Below, in pieces: positions 7,541-15,885 of a stretch of 38,503 nucleotides of DNA; positions within the stretch are counted from its first letter, which is position 1, and the number at the start of each line of letters is the position of its first letter. Below the pieces are notes generated by a model. It did not search any database and was not told the DNA's origin. It saw nothing but the letters and a program-made list of their open reading frames with translations. The position numbers and the translations under genes were made by a program. The DNA comes from JBQTHI01 sp052390035 (GTDB taxonomy: Bacteria; Actinomycetota; Acidimicrobiia; Spongiisociales; ZC4RG35), in contig JBQTHI010000057.1 of assembly GCA_052390035.1 (NCBI GenBank), positions 1-38,503 of the forward strand, written 5' to 3'.

Positions 7541-10500
7541 CTACGCCTTGACCGAGGCCGCAATCAACGGGGCGGTGACCTGCCGGCCGGCGCGAAGAAC
7601 CCAGAACCGTTCGGCCTGATGCTCCCAATCGTCGAGGATCGAGTCGGCTACCGGGCTGGCGGTGGCCCGCCGGTAGGTGGCGAGGATCTGGAAGAGGTCG
7701 ATCTTTTCTGGATCGAGCAGCCTCCGGGTAGCAGGGCTCGTGTCGGCCAGGAAGCGGTTCAACGCCAGGTTGGGATCCCAGACGTAGGCGGTGCCGCCGG
7801 TCATGCCAGCTGCGAAGTTGCGGCCGACAGGCCCCAGCACGACCACGGTCCCGCCGGTCATGTATTCGCAACCGTGATCGGAGCATCCCTCTACGACCGC
7901 GGTGCCACCCGAGTTACGGACCGCGAATCGCTGGCCGACGGCGCCGGCCAGAAAGGCCGTCCCCCCGGTAGCTCCATACAAGACGGCATTGCCGGCCGCA
8001 TGCGGAACATAGGAGTTGGGTCGCCGGGGGGTCACCACCACCAGACCTCCTCCCATCCCTTTCCCCACGTAGTCGTTGGCGGTCCCGGCCAGCCACAGTT
8101 CGATCCCGTCGACTAAAAAAGCCCCCAGGCTTTGTCCCGCCCAGCCCGATAGGTGGACCTTGATCGGCCCCGGCCTGAGACCCTCTCCCTGCCGGCGTAC
8201 CCACTCACCGGCCAATCGGGCACCGATCGTTCGATCTGAGTTGGCAATCGGGAAAGACAGCTCGACCCCTTCGCCGTGATCGAGGGCCGCCTGGGCATCT
8301 TGGACGATCCGCTCGTTGAGGCGCGAGGGGAGCGGTCTGACATAACCCTGATGCCGCTTGCGCATCGCTGCCTGCACCAGCAGCCGACCCAGCCCACCCG
8401 CCAGGGGGTGCTCCGTCGGGGTGAGCAGATCGGCGCGACCGATTATCTCGCCAACGGTGTGGGCGCCGAGAGTGGCCAGATGCTGGCGGGTTTCTTCGGC
8501 CAACATCTTGAAGAGGGTGACCACGCGGTCGGCCGACCCGGTGAATTTGCCACGCAGCGCCTGATCCTGGGTGGCGATCCCCACCGGGCAGGTGTTGAGG
8601 TGACACTGGCGCACCATCTTGCAGCCGAGGGCAAGCAGGGGCAGGGTTCCGAAGCCAAAACGTTCAGCGCCGAGCAACGCCGCGATGACAACGTCCCGAC
8701 CGGTGCGAAGCCCTCCATCTGTTTCGAGCACCACCTGGGAGCGGAGCCCGTTGGCTACCAGCACCTGGTGAGCCTCGGCGAGACCCAACTCCCACGGCGA
8801 ACCAGCGTGTTTGATCGACTCGAGCGGCGAGGCCCCGGTCCCACCTTCCATACCCGAGATCAGGATGGCGTCGGCATGTGCCTTGGCCACTCCCACCGCC
8901 ACCGTTCCGATGCCCGGCTCCGAGACCAGCTTGACCGACACCCGGGCTCCGGGGCTAAACGACTTCAGATCGAAGATGAGCTGGGCGAGATCTTCGATCG
9001 AGTAGATGTCGTGATGAGGAGGGGGGGAAATGAGGGTCACCCCCACCTCGGTGTGGCGGAGCCGGGCGATCTCCTCGGTTACCTTGTGGCCTGGTAGCTG
9101 GCCGCCCTCACCCGGCTTGGAGCCCTGCGCCATCTTGATCTGGAGTTCTTCAGCCGATGCCAGGTAGGCCGGCGTCACGCCGAAACGCCCCGACGCAACC
9201 TGCTTGATGGCGGAGTTGCGAGGTGTGCCGAAACGGTCGGGACCTTCACCACCCTCCCCGGAGTTGGAGTAGCCGCCGATCTGGTTCATCGCTTCGGCGA
9301 GAGCTTCGTGCGCCTCCCGGGAGAGGGCACCATGCGACATCGCCGAGACGACGAACCGCCTCATGATCCGTTCGGCCGACTCGACATCTTCGAGCTGCAC
9401 CGGCGATCGGGGGAGGAAGCCGAGGAGGTCGCGGATCACGGTCGGTGGGCGACCGTTGATCTGATCCACGTAGGCTTGCCAATCGGCCGGATCACCGGAA
9501 CGGGTGGCTCGCTGGACCGCGAGCACAGCTCCGGGGCTCGTGATGTGGACAGCACCCCCACCCCGATGTTTGTAAAAGCCCCCGGGCGCTTCTACTCCAT
9601 CCAAATAGCGGGCATGGCGCTCGAGAACACCGGAAGCGATCGCGGCAAACGAGAGACCGGTGAAACGGCGGGGAGCGTTGCGAAATGCCACGTCGGAGAC
9701 CTCCTCGGAAAGTCCGATCACCTCGAAGAGCTCGGAGCCGCGATAGGCCGAGATGGTGCAGATCCCCATCTTCGACATAACCTTCAACAGTCCGTTCTGG
9801 AGCGCCGAGCGGTAGTTCTCTTGGGCAACGACCGGGTTCACCCGAACGATTCGCTCTTCGGCCAGGGCGCGTACCTGATCAATGGCGAGATAAGGGTTGA
9901 CCGCCGATCCGCCTGCGGCGATGAGCATGGCGACGTCGTGTGAGTCCCGAGGCTCGCCGGAAACCACGATCATCGAGGCTCGTATGCGCACCCCGGCACC
10001 AATGAGAGCGTGATGCACGGCTCCGACTGCCAGCACCATCGGGATGGGGGCGTTGTCGGCGTCGACCTCACGATCCGACAGAATGATGAGGGAAGCCCCT
10101 CCGACCACGGCCTCGACGGCTTCGGCGGTCAACGCCCCCAGCGCCCTCTCCATGCCAGATGGGCCCTCGGCCGCCGGCCAGGTGGCTGCGATCCAGTATG
10201 AGAAGAAGCTGGGATCTGAGCTTCGGGCGATGGCCTCCAGTTCGGCATCAGAAAGGATGGGGGAGGAAAGCTCGACGATGTGAGCAGTCGAATGGGTTTC
10301 AGCGAGCATGGAGGCGCGGCGTCCCATATAGGTCCGCAGCGACATCACCATCTGCTCACGAATCGGGTCCATCGGCGGATTGGTCACCTGAGCAAAGAGC
10401 TGGTGGAGGTACTGGGTGAGACGTCGCGACTCACTGGCCAGCGCGGCCAGGGCCGAGTCGTTGCCCATCGATCCGGTGGGAGTTTTGCCCTCGGCCATTT

Positions 10501-11905
10501 CTGCCAGGATCAGACGCCGCTCCTCTTGGGTGTAGCCGAATACCCGACAGAGGGCGGCGGCATCAAATCGATCGTCCGCCAGAGAATCGAATGGCTGCTG
10601 CACGTAGAAGGTCTCGGTGCCGATCCATTCCTGGTATGGCGCCTGGGCGGCCAGGGCGCTCTTGATCTCCTCGTCGAACACCACCCGGGCTTGTTCCCGG
10701 TCGAAAAGGAAAACTTCACCGGGTCCCAGTTGCCCGGTCCGCTCGGCTTGCGCCTCTTCCTCCGGACACACTCCAGCCTCGGAAGCCACCAGGACGACAG
10801 TCGGCGAGATCGCCCATCGGGCAGGGCGGAGGCCGTTGCGATCCATAAACGACATCAGGTTGACCCCGTCGGTGGCGGCGACCCCCGCAGGTCCATCCCA
10901 GGGCTCGGTGAGGAATGCGTGGTACTCGGAGAAGGCCCTCCTCTCGGGGCTCAGATCGGCCACGTTCTCCCAGGCAGCAGGAACGAGCAGCTCCTTGACA
11001 TGGGCCAGGGACCGACCCGAGCGGAGCAGCAACTCGAAGAGGTTGTCGAGGCTGCCTGAGTCTGATTGGCCGGGTTGGAGGAACGGGGTCAGATCGTCGA
11101 GACGGTCGCCCCAGGTCGACGATGTAGCCACCCGCTGGCGGGCATCGGTCCACGACCGGTTGGGAGCGATGGTGTTGATCTCACCGTTGTGGGCCAGGGT
11201 ACGGAACGGCTGGGCGATCTCCCACGATGGAAAGGTGTTGGTCGAATAGCGCTGGTGGAAGATGGCGAAGGCCGTTTCAAAATCGACGTCGGCCAGGTCC
11301 CAGTAGAAGTCGGAGATGTGGCTCGGAAGAAAGAGGCCCTTGTAAACGACCGTGCGACATGAGGCGGAGACGATGCTGGTTCCCTCGCTCAGCGCCTTTT
11401 CGGCCACCTTGCGGGCGAGGAACAACCTCCGCTCAAACTCCTCCCCTTCCCCACCATTCGGAGCGGCGACCAGAGCCTGCTCGATCCGTGGCAGGGAGTC
11501 GAGTGCCCGGCGGGAAAGCACTCCGGGGTGGACCGGAACCGCCCGATAGGCCAAGAGGGTGAGACCCTCCCCTTCCAGGGCGGCCGTGACAACCTTCCGG
11601 TCGGCATCGGTTCGCTCTGGATCGAAAAACACTGCCACCACGCCGAGTTGGCCCGGTTGGGGGGCATCCAACCCGCGGGCCCTGAGGTCGCGGGCGAGAA
11701 GGCGATACGGAATCTGGGTGAGGACACCGCACCCGTCCCCAGTGCCGTCAGCCGCCCGGGCGCCGCGGTGTTCGAGGCGGGCCAGGCACTCCACCGCCAG
11801 CTTGGTCAAGCGGTATGAGGCAGAGAGGTCGCGTGTGGCTATGAACCCGACACCACACGCGTCGTGCTCAAACCGACGGTCGTAGAGGGGAGGCGGCCTC
11901 CACAT
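7541..11905 (-). CDS. gltB: Glutamate synthase large (alpha) subunit
   Basis: Makes two glutamates from glutamine and 2-oxoglutarate. The N-terminal class II amidotransferase releases ammonia, which passes to the FMN synthase site. From the ATG at 11905 the protein has 1454 residues, normal for the family. The nucleophile is Cys17 (DACGVGFIA); the family removes a short propeptide before it. The central domain is followed by the FMN-binding synthase domain (GEGGEGPDRFGTPRNSAIKQ, ISGMEGGTGASPLESIKHAG). The 3Fe-4S ligands are Cys1095, Cys1101 and Cys1106 (CKMVRQCHLNTCPVG). A GXGXG beta-helix domain closes the protein (GKGMGGGLVVV, MTGGTVVVLG). A GTG at 11947 would add 14 residues. The gltD small subunit is not adjacent. 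Confidence 0.96.
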   Translation of the reverse strand: MWRPPPLYDRRFEHDACGVGFIATRDLSASYRLTKLAVECLARLEHRGARAADGTGDGCGVLTQIPYRLLARDLRARGLDAPQPGQLGVVAVFFDPERTDADRKVVTAALEGEGLTLLAYRAVPVHPGVLSRRALDSLPRIEQALVAAPNGGEGEEFERRLFLARKVAEKALSEGTSIVSASCRTVVYKGLFLPSHISDFYWDLADVDFETAFAIFHQRYSTNTFPSWEIAQPFRTLAHNGEINTIAPNRSWTDARQRVATSSTWGDRLDDLTPFLQPGQSDSGSLDNLFELLLRSGRSLAHVKELLVPAAWENVADLSPERRAFSEYHAFLTEPWDGPAGVAATDGVNLMSFMDRNGLRPARWAISPTVVLVASEAGVCPEEEAQAERTGQLGPGEVFLFDREQARVVFDEEIKSALAAQAPYQEWIGTETFYVQQPFDSLADDRFDAAALCRVFGYTQEERRLILAEMAEGKTPTGSMGNDSALAALASESRRLTQYLHQLFAQVTNPPMDPIREQMVMSLRTYMGRRASMLAETHSTAHIVELSSPILSDAELEAIARSSDPSFFSYWIAATWPAAEGPSGMERALGALTAEAVEAVVGGASLIILSDREVDADNAPIPMVLAVGAVHHALIGAGVRIRASMIVVSGEPRDSHDVAMLIAAGGSAVNPYLAIDQVRALAEERIVRVNPVVAQENYRSALQNGLLKVMSKMGICTISAYRGSELFEVIGLSEEVSDVAFRNAPRRFTGLSFAAIASGVLERHARYLDGVEAPGGFYKHRGGGAVHITSPGAVLAVQRATRSGDPADWQAYVDQINGRPPTVIRDLLGFLPRSPVQLEDVESAERIMRRFVVSAMSHGALSREAHEALAEAMNQIGGYSNSGEGGEGPDRFGTPRNSAIKQVASGRFGVTPAYLASAEELQIKMAQGSKPGEGGQLPGHKVTEEIARLRHTEVGVTLISPPPHHDIYSIEDLAQLIFDLKSFSPGARVSVKLVSEPGIGTVAVGVAKAHADAILISGMEGGTGASPLESIKHAGSPWELGLAEAHQVLVANGLRSQVVLETDGGLRTGRDVVIAALLGAERFGFGTLPLLALGCKMVRQCHLNTCPVGIATQDQALRGKFTGSADRVVTLFKMLAEETRQHLATLGAHTVGEIIGRADLLTPTEHPLAGGLGRLLVQAAMRKRHQGYVRPLPSRLNERIVQDAQAALDHGEGVELSFPIANSDRTIGARLAGEWVRRQGEGLRPGPIKVHLSGWAGQSLGAFLVDGIELWLAGTANDYVGKGMGGGLVVVTPRRPNSYVPHAAGNAVLYGATGGTAFLAGAVGQRFAVRNSGGTAVVEGCSDHGCEYMTGGTVVVLGPVGRNFAAGMTGGTAYVWDPNLALNRFLADTSPATRRLLDPEKIDLFQILATYRRATASPVADSILDDWEHQAERFWVLRAGRQVTAPLIAASVKA

Positions 11906-12005
11906 GGAAGCGAGGCAGTTTAAGTCGGAGCCAGCAGAGGCCGCCACACCTCACCCGATGCCAGCCTGATCGCCGGGATCGGTGCCTTGAATAATCTTCT
12001 CGCTC

Positions 12006-12449
12006 ATGCCGGTCATGGTCGTTGGTGCCGATCACCCAATCGGGGAGGCAATCGTCAACCGTCTGCTGGGTCCCGGCCGCGAGGTTCGGGGCTTCGTATC
12101 TTCGCCGGAGATCGGGGCCCGGCTGAAGATGGCCGGGGTCAAGGTGGCGGTCGGCGATCTCTCCGACGAAGGTCATCTGGGGGCTGCCTGCGCCAGTTGT
12201 TTTGCCGTGGTGCTGGTCGCCCCGGCGCTGGTCGATGGGCGAGACTTGGCCTTTGCCGCACCGGAAGCGGCGGCCCGCGCCTGGGCCTTGGCAGCAGTCG
12301 CGGCCAACGTGAAAAGAGCGATTTGGGTCGGAGCCGACCCTCCGCCCTTGCGCACGCCTGAGGTGGCGGTCGTCGCCACCGAACGGCTCACGCCGGCCGA
12401 GGTGGCCGATCGGGTCGCCATCCTCGACGACCTGGCGACTTTGGGATAG
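12006..12449 (+). CDS. Short Rossmann-fold NAD(P)-binding protein, SDR/NmrA-like
   Basis: A 147-residue protein with an atypical-SDR nucleotide-binding start (MPVMVVGADHPIGEAIVNRL), then SSPEIGARLKMAGVKVAVGDLSD, the acidic turn that meets the adenine ribose in NmrA-like folds. It ends after about five beta strands and lacks the SDR YxxxK pair and substrate half, so catalysis is doubtful; a sensor or accessory role is possible. ATG at 12006 is the first start; the gene diverges from gltB across 100 bp. A strong inverted repeat lies 17 nt after its stop. Confidence 0.65.
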   Translation: MPVMVVGADHPIGEAIVNRLLGPGREVRGFVSSPEIGARLKMAGVKVAVGDLSDEGHLGAACASCFAVVLVAPALVDGRDLAFAAPEAAARAWALAAVAANVKRAIWVGADPPPLRTPEVAVVATERLTPAEVADRVAILDDLATLG

Positions 12450-12465
12450 AAACCCATATAACGCA

Positions 12466-12499
12466 GGATCCCGGGAGGCGAGATCGCATCCCGGGATCC
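12466..12499 (+). terminator. Perfect 11-bp inverted repeat, terminator-like
   Basis: GGATCCCGGGA (12466-12476) and TCCCGGGATCC (12489-12499) are exact complements around a 12-nt loop, 17 nt after the stop of the preceding gene. No T-run follows, so it is a hairpin at a transcription unit end rather than a canonical intrinsic terminator. Confidence 0.5.
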
Positions 12500-12747
12500 A
12501 TGATTGTTGGCCCCGTGTTAGCCACTAAGGCCTGGCCCGCCTATTCAGCGGCCCGTGTCCCCGGACGCCGAAGCGTTCTCCCTGGCTACAGGCGGTCGGG
12601 CTTTCCCTCTATCGGTCCTGATGCGGAAAACCTTGAACCGGGGCCCGGCCCACTCGAGTCCGATTTGCCGACTTCCATCTCGACCGGTTAGTTTCTCGCC
12701 GTCCTGAAGCCTTCGGCTTCGATTCCTGTGAATTACGAGCTCGATTT
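12500..12747. other. Non-coding stretch upstream of the M23 peptidase gene
   Basis: No open frame with coding character, tRNA or known riboswitch is recognisable. The only structure seen is a small hairpin, GAAGCC/GGCTTC at 12706-12720. The promoter of the peptidase gene should lie in this stretch, but no convincing boxes are visible. Confidence 0.4.
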
Positions 12748-13443
12748 GTGACGTCCCGCCGACACTTCATCCGGATGCTGGCAGGAGCCGGAGCCACGCT
12801 GATGGCTCAGGCCCCGATCGCGGCCCTGGCCGCGCCCCGCCCGGCCCTCCAAATGTTCTTCCCGCAGGATCCGATGGTGACCTGGTTCGATCCGACCTAT
12901 GGGCTGGTTAAGCCCGACGGTCGACGTCATCTCGGAATCGATCTCATGGCCCCCAAGCTGACCCCGGTCTTTGCCATCACCGAAGGGACGGTGAACCGGA
13001 TCGCCAAGAGCCCTCGAGCGGGTCGTTATGTGATCGTGGACCACGCCGACGGCTGGCAGACATGGTATCTCCACCTCAACAACGATCCGCCGGGCCGGGA
13101 CAACGGTCGGGCTGACTGGGGGCTCACCGTTGTTGACGGACTGGAAGAAGGGAGTCACGTGACGGCCGGGATGCATATCGGATATGTCGGAGATTCGGGG
13201 AACGCCGAAGGCGCCGGTTCGCACACACACTTCGAGCTCCACCTCGATTCGCGGACGGTCAACCCCTATCCATACCTGCTCGACAGCCATCGCCTTGCTC
13301 GGGAGGCCGCCCATCAGGCGACGGTCAACGCCGAAGTGGCGGATCTTTGCCGGATGGGCCCAAAACGCACATCGGTCGACCAGGCGGTTTGTCCTGCCCC
13401 GGACCCCCCCAAGGGTCCCACCCGGAAAAGCGGCGCCATCTGA
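12748..13443 (+). CDS. Tat-exported M23 family metallopeptidase
   Basis: A LytM-type endopeptidase expected to cleave peptidoglycan cross-bridges outside the membrane. Residues 1-28 are a twin-arginine signal (SRRHFIRM, then a hydrophobic stretch and ALAAP). The catalytic domain has HxxxD at His61 and Asp65 (RRHLGIDLMAP), YLHL at about 107-110, and HxH at His159 and His161 (GSHTHFELHL), the zinc ligand pattern of active M23 enzymes. The tail after about residue 185 is poorly conserved and Pro/Lys-rich. The start is GTG at 12748, which places the RR motif correctly. The HAD gene follows at once. Confidence 0.88.
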   Translation: MTSRRHFIRMLAGAGATLMAQAPIAALAAPRPALQMFFPQDPMVTWFDPTYGLVKPDGRRHLGIDLMAPKLTPVFAITEGTVNRIAKSPRAGRYVIVDHADGWQTWYLHLNNDPPGRDNGRADWGLTVVDGLEEGSHVTAGMHIGYVGDSGNAEGAGSHTHFELHLDSRTVNPYPYLLDSHRLAREAAHQATVNAEVADLCRMGPKRTSVDQAVCPAPDPPKGPTRKSGAI

Positions 13444-13451
13444 TCAGGGCG

Positions 13452-14051
13452 GTGCTGTTCGACGTCGGAGGAGTAGTGCTCGACTCGCCGCTGAAGGCCA
13501 TCGCCGACTACGAACAGGCGAATCGGATTCCCATCGGGGCCATCAATCGGCTGGTCGCCGAAAGGGGTGACAGCGGCGCCTGGGCACGTCACGAACGAGG
13601 AGAGGTCGACTTCTCAGGATTCTGCGACGGTCTGGAGGCGGAAGCGAGTGCTGTCGGCTTCGTCCTTGATCCGGCCGAACTGATGGCGAGGATTGCCGCC
13701 AGCGTCGCCGTGCGTCACCCGGTGATCGAAGAAATCCGCCGCCTCCGAAGGTCCGGCATCAAGACAGCAGCGGTAACCAACAATTGGCAAGGACTGCGCC
13801 ACGAGGAGCTGGCGGACGAATTCGACGTGATGGTCGAGTCGTGCCGGGAGGGGGTGCGCAAACCCGACCCCGAGATATACCGAAGGGCTTTGGAGCGTCT
13901 CTCGGTCCATCCCGCCGCAACGCTTGTGCTGGATGACATCGGGGCCAACCTCAAGACCGCCCGGGCCATGGGAATGGAGACGTTCAAGGTCGACAACCTC
14001 GACGATCTGTTGAACCGTCTACGGTCGATCACTTCCTCAGCCGGACCGTGA
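13452..14051 (+). CDS. HAD superfamily hydrolase
   Basis: A haloacid-dehalogenase-fold phosphatase or hydrolase of about 200 residues. Motif I is VLFDVGGVVLDSP, where the second Asp of DxD is Gly, as in epoxide-hydrolase N-domains and ACAD10-like phosphatases. Motif II is AAVTNNW, motif III the Lys in RKPDPEIY, and motif IV LVLDDIGANLKTA. The start is unclear. GTG at 13452 is the nearest standard codon but cuts the first beta strand; CTG at 13440, overlapping the peptidase stop as CTGA, would give the typical IRAVLFD beginning. A frame from 13347 would lie inside the peptidase gene. The substrate is unknown. Its end overlaps the convergent DUF6941 gene by 23 bp. Confidence 0.85.
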   Translation: MLFDVGGVVLDSPLKAIADYEQANRIPIGAINRLVAERGDSGAWARHERGEVDFSGFCDGLEAEASAVGFVLDPAELMARIAASVAVRHPVIEEIRRLRRSGIKTAAVTNNWQGLRHEELADEFDVMVESCREGVRKPDPEIYRRALERLSVHPAATLVLDDIGANLKTARAMGMETFKVDNLDDLLNRLRSITSSAGP

Positions 14052-14466
14052 AGCGCAGCCGGTCGACCACCTGCCCGTCGAGGGTGATGACAAAGGAATA
14101 ATCCCCCGGGCGCTGAAACGTCAGGTTGCTGAAGGTGAAGGATCGCACCACTCCAATGTCGGCGCGTTCCATCCGATCCCGGCGGGGTAACGAAACAGTG
14201 TGCACCAGTTCCCCACCGGGTAGAAGCTGGGCGCCGTCGGCGTCTTGCAGATCGACCGCCACCCTCAGCTGGCGGGCGCCGGCTGACCAGGGAACCTTTA
14301 CCCGAAGTGCGATCGCCAGAGAAGGGTGCCGGACCGGGAAGTCTCCGACGTAGAGGGTGTCCCATCCCCCGCCAAGGATGAAGAGCTTCCCCTGTACCGC
14401 CTGCACCGCATCGGCCAGCAGCGCAAAGTCAATCGCCGGTTGAATCGGCTCCGGCTCGAGTTCCAC
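14029..14466 (-). CDS. DUF6941 family protein
   Basis: A 145-residue beta-rich soluble protein. The recognisable core is IDFALLADAVQAVQGKLFIL then GGGWDTL, typical of DUF6941, followed by alternating strands that end in FTVRLRK. The function of the family is unknown; the fold suggests a C2- or immunoglobulin-like sandwich. GTG at 14466 is chosen; an upstream GTG at 14556 would add 30 residues and overlap the start of the divergent inositol phosphate synthase gene. It converges with the HAD gene. Confidence 0.7.
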   Translation of the reverse strand: MELEPEPIQPAIDFALLADAVQAVQGKLFILGGGWDTLYVGDFPVRHPSLAIALRVKVPWSAGARQLRVAVDLQDADGAQLLPGGELVHTVSLPRRDRMERADIGVVRSFTFSNLTFQRPGDYSFVITLDGQVVDRLRFTVRLRK

Positions 14467-14543
14467 CGGAGGGGACTTTACAGCCGGGGTGGTCAGACCA
14501 TGGCCGCCGGGCCCTACCCTGCGGGCCAGGAGGTCCCATTCCG

Positions 14544-15863
14544 ATGTCCAGCCCACACGAGATTGCCCCGGCCACCGGCAAGCTAGGAGTCCTGACTCCC
14601 GGCATGGGCGCGGTCGCCACCACCTTCTATGCCGGCGTCCTCTCGGTCCGCAAGGGATACTCGGCGCCGATCGGATCGCTCACTCAGATGGGCCACATTC
14701 GCCTCGGCAAGCGCACCGAGAAACGCAACCCGATGATCAAGAACCTGGTCCCGCTTGCCACCCTCGCCGACCTTGAGTTTGGAGGATGGGACCCCTATTC
14801 GGATGATGCCTATGCCTCGGCGATGAAGGCCGGGGTATTGGAGGCGCGCCATCTCGAGTCGATCGGTGACGAGCTGCGGACGATCAAGCCGATGCCTGCC
14901 GTCTTTTCTTCGGAGTGGGTCAGACGCCTGGAGGACCTCGATCAGATCAAAGAGGCGCCGAACAAGATGGACCTGGCCGAGCTGGTGATGGAGGACATCG
15001 ACCGGTTCCGCGCCCAACACCAGTGTGAACGACTGGTCATGGTCTGGTGCGGCTCCACCGAGGTCTACCGGGAACCAACCGCGGTCCATCAAGACTTGTC
15101 GTCCTTCGAGGCCGGGTTGAAGAGTTCGGATCCCGACATCGCCCCGTCGCAGATCTACGCCTATGCCGCCCTCCAGTCCGGGGTGCCGTTCGCCAACGGC
15201 GCCCCCAATCTCACCGTGGATCTGCCGGCCATGTTGGAACTGGCCCAAGACCGAGAGGTCCCCATATGTGGAAAAGACTTCAAGACGGGACAGACTCTGA
15301 TGAAGACGATGATCGCCCCCGGCCTCAAGTCCCGGATGCTGGGCATCCGCGGTTGGTATTCGACCAACATCCTCGGGAACCGGGACGGTGAGGTGCTCGA
15401 CGACCCCGACAGCTTCAGGTCGAAGGAGGTCTCCAAGCTGGGCGTGCTCGAGACCATCCTCCAGCCCGAGGTCTACCCGGAGCTCTACTCGGACCTGTAC
15501 CACATAGTACGAATCAACTACTACCCGCCCCGGGGGGACGACAAGGAGGGCTGGGACAACATCGACATCTTCGGATGGATGGGATACCCGATGCAGATCA
15601 AGATCGACTTCCTCTGCAAAGACTCGATCCTCGCCGCCCCCATCGTCCTCGACCTTGCCTTGTTCATGGACCTGGCCGCCCGCGCCGGGCGCAGCGGAGT
15701 TCAGGAGTGGCTGTCTTTCTACTTCAAGAGCCCACAGACCGCCCCCGGTCTCTACCCGGAGAACGACCTCTTCATCCAGCTGACCAAGCTCAAGAACAAC
15801 CTGAGGTCGATGGCTGGTGAAGACCTGATCACCCACCTCGGCACCGAGTACTACGAAAGCTGA
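14544..15863 (+). CDS. ino1: Inositol-3-phosphate synthase
   Basis: Converts glucose 6-phosphate to 1D-myo-inositol 3-phosphate using bound NAD, the first step to phosphatidylinositol and mycothiol in Actinomycetota. The 439-residue protein has the N-terminal Rossmann start (KLGVLTPGMGAVATTFYAGV), LADLEFGGWDPYSDDAY, and the catalytic-region motifs VPICGKDFKTGQTLMKTM and RGWYSTNILGNRDGEVL. The C-terminal half has FGWMGYPMQIKIDFLCKDS and LAAPIVLDL. ATG at 14544 has AGGAGG ten bases upstream (14528-14533). No inositol phosphatase or mycothiol gene is adjacent. Confidence 0.93.
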   Translation: MSSPHEIAPATGKLGVLTPGMGAVATTFYAGVLSVRKGYSAPIGSLTQMGHIRLGKRTEKRNPMIKNLVPLATLADLEFGGWDPYSDDAYASAMKAGVLEARHLESIGDELRTIKPMPAVFSSEWVRRLEDLDQIKEAPNKMDLAELVMEDIDRFRAQHQCERLVMVWCGSTEVYREPTAVHQDLSSFEAGLKSSDPDIAPSQIYAYAALQSGVPFANGAPNLTVDLPAMLELAQDREVPICGKDFKTGQTLMKTMIAPGLKSRMLGIRGWYSTNILGNRDGEVLDDPDSFRSKEVSKLGVLETILQPEVYPELYSDLYHIVRINYYPPRGDDKEGWDNIDIFGWMGYPMQIKIDFLCKDSILAAPIVLDLALFMDLAARAGRSGVQEWLSFYFKSPQTAPGLYPENDLFIQLTKLKNNLRSMAGEDLITHLGTEYYES

Positions 15864-15885
15864 TGAGCTGGTCGAAGAGGGGGGG

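Noticed and set aside
12500..12747. c-di-AMP (ydaO) riboswitch before the M23 peptidase
   Set aside because: The conserved core sequences of that riboswitch class could not be found in the gap.
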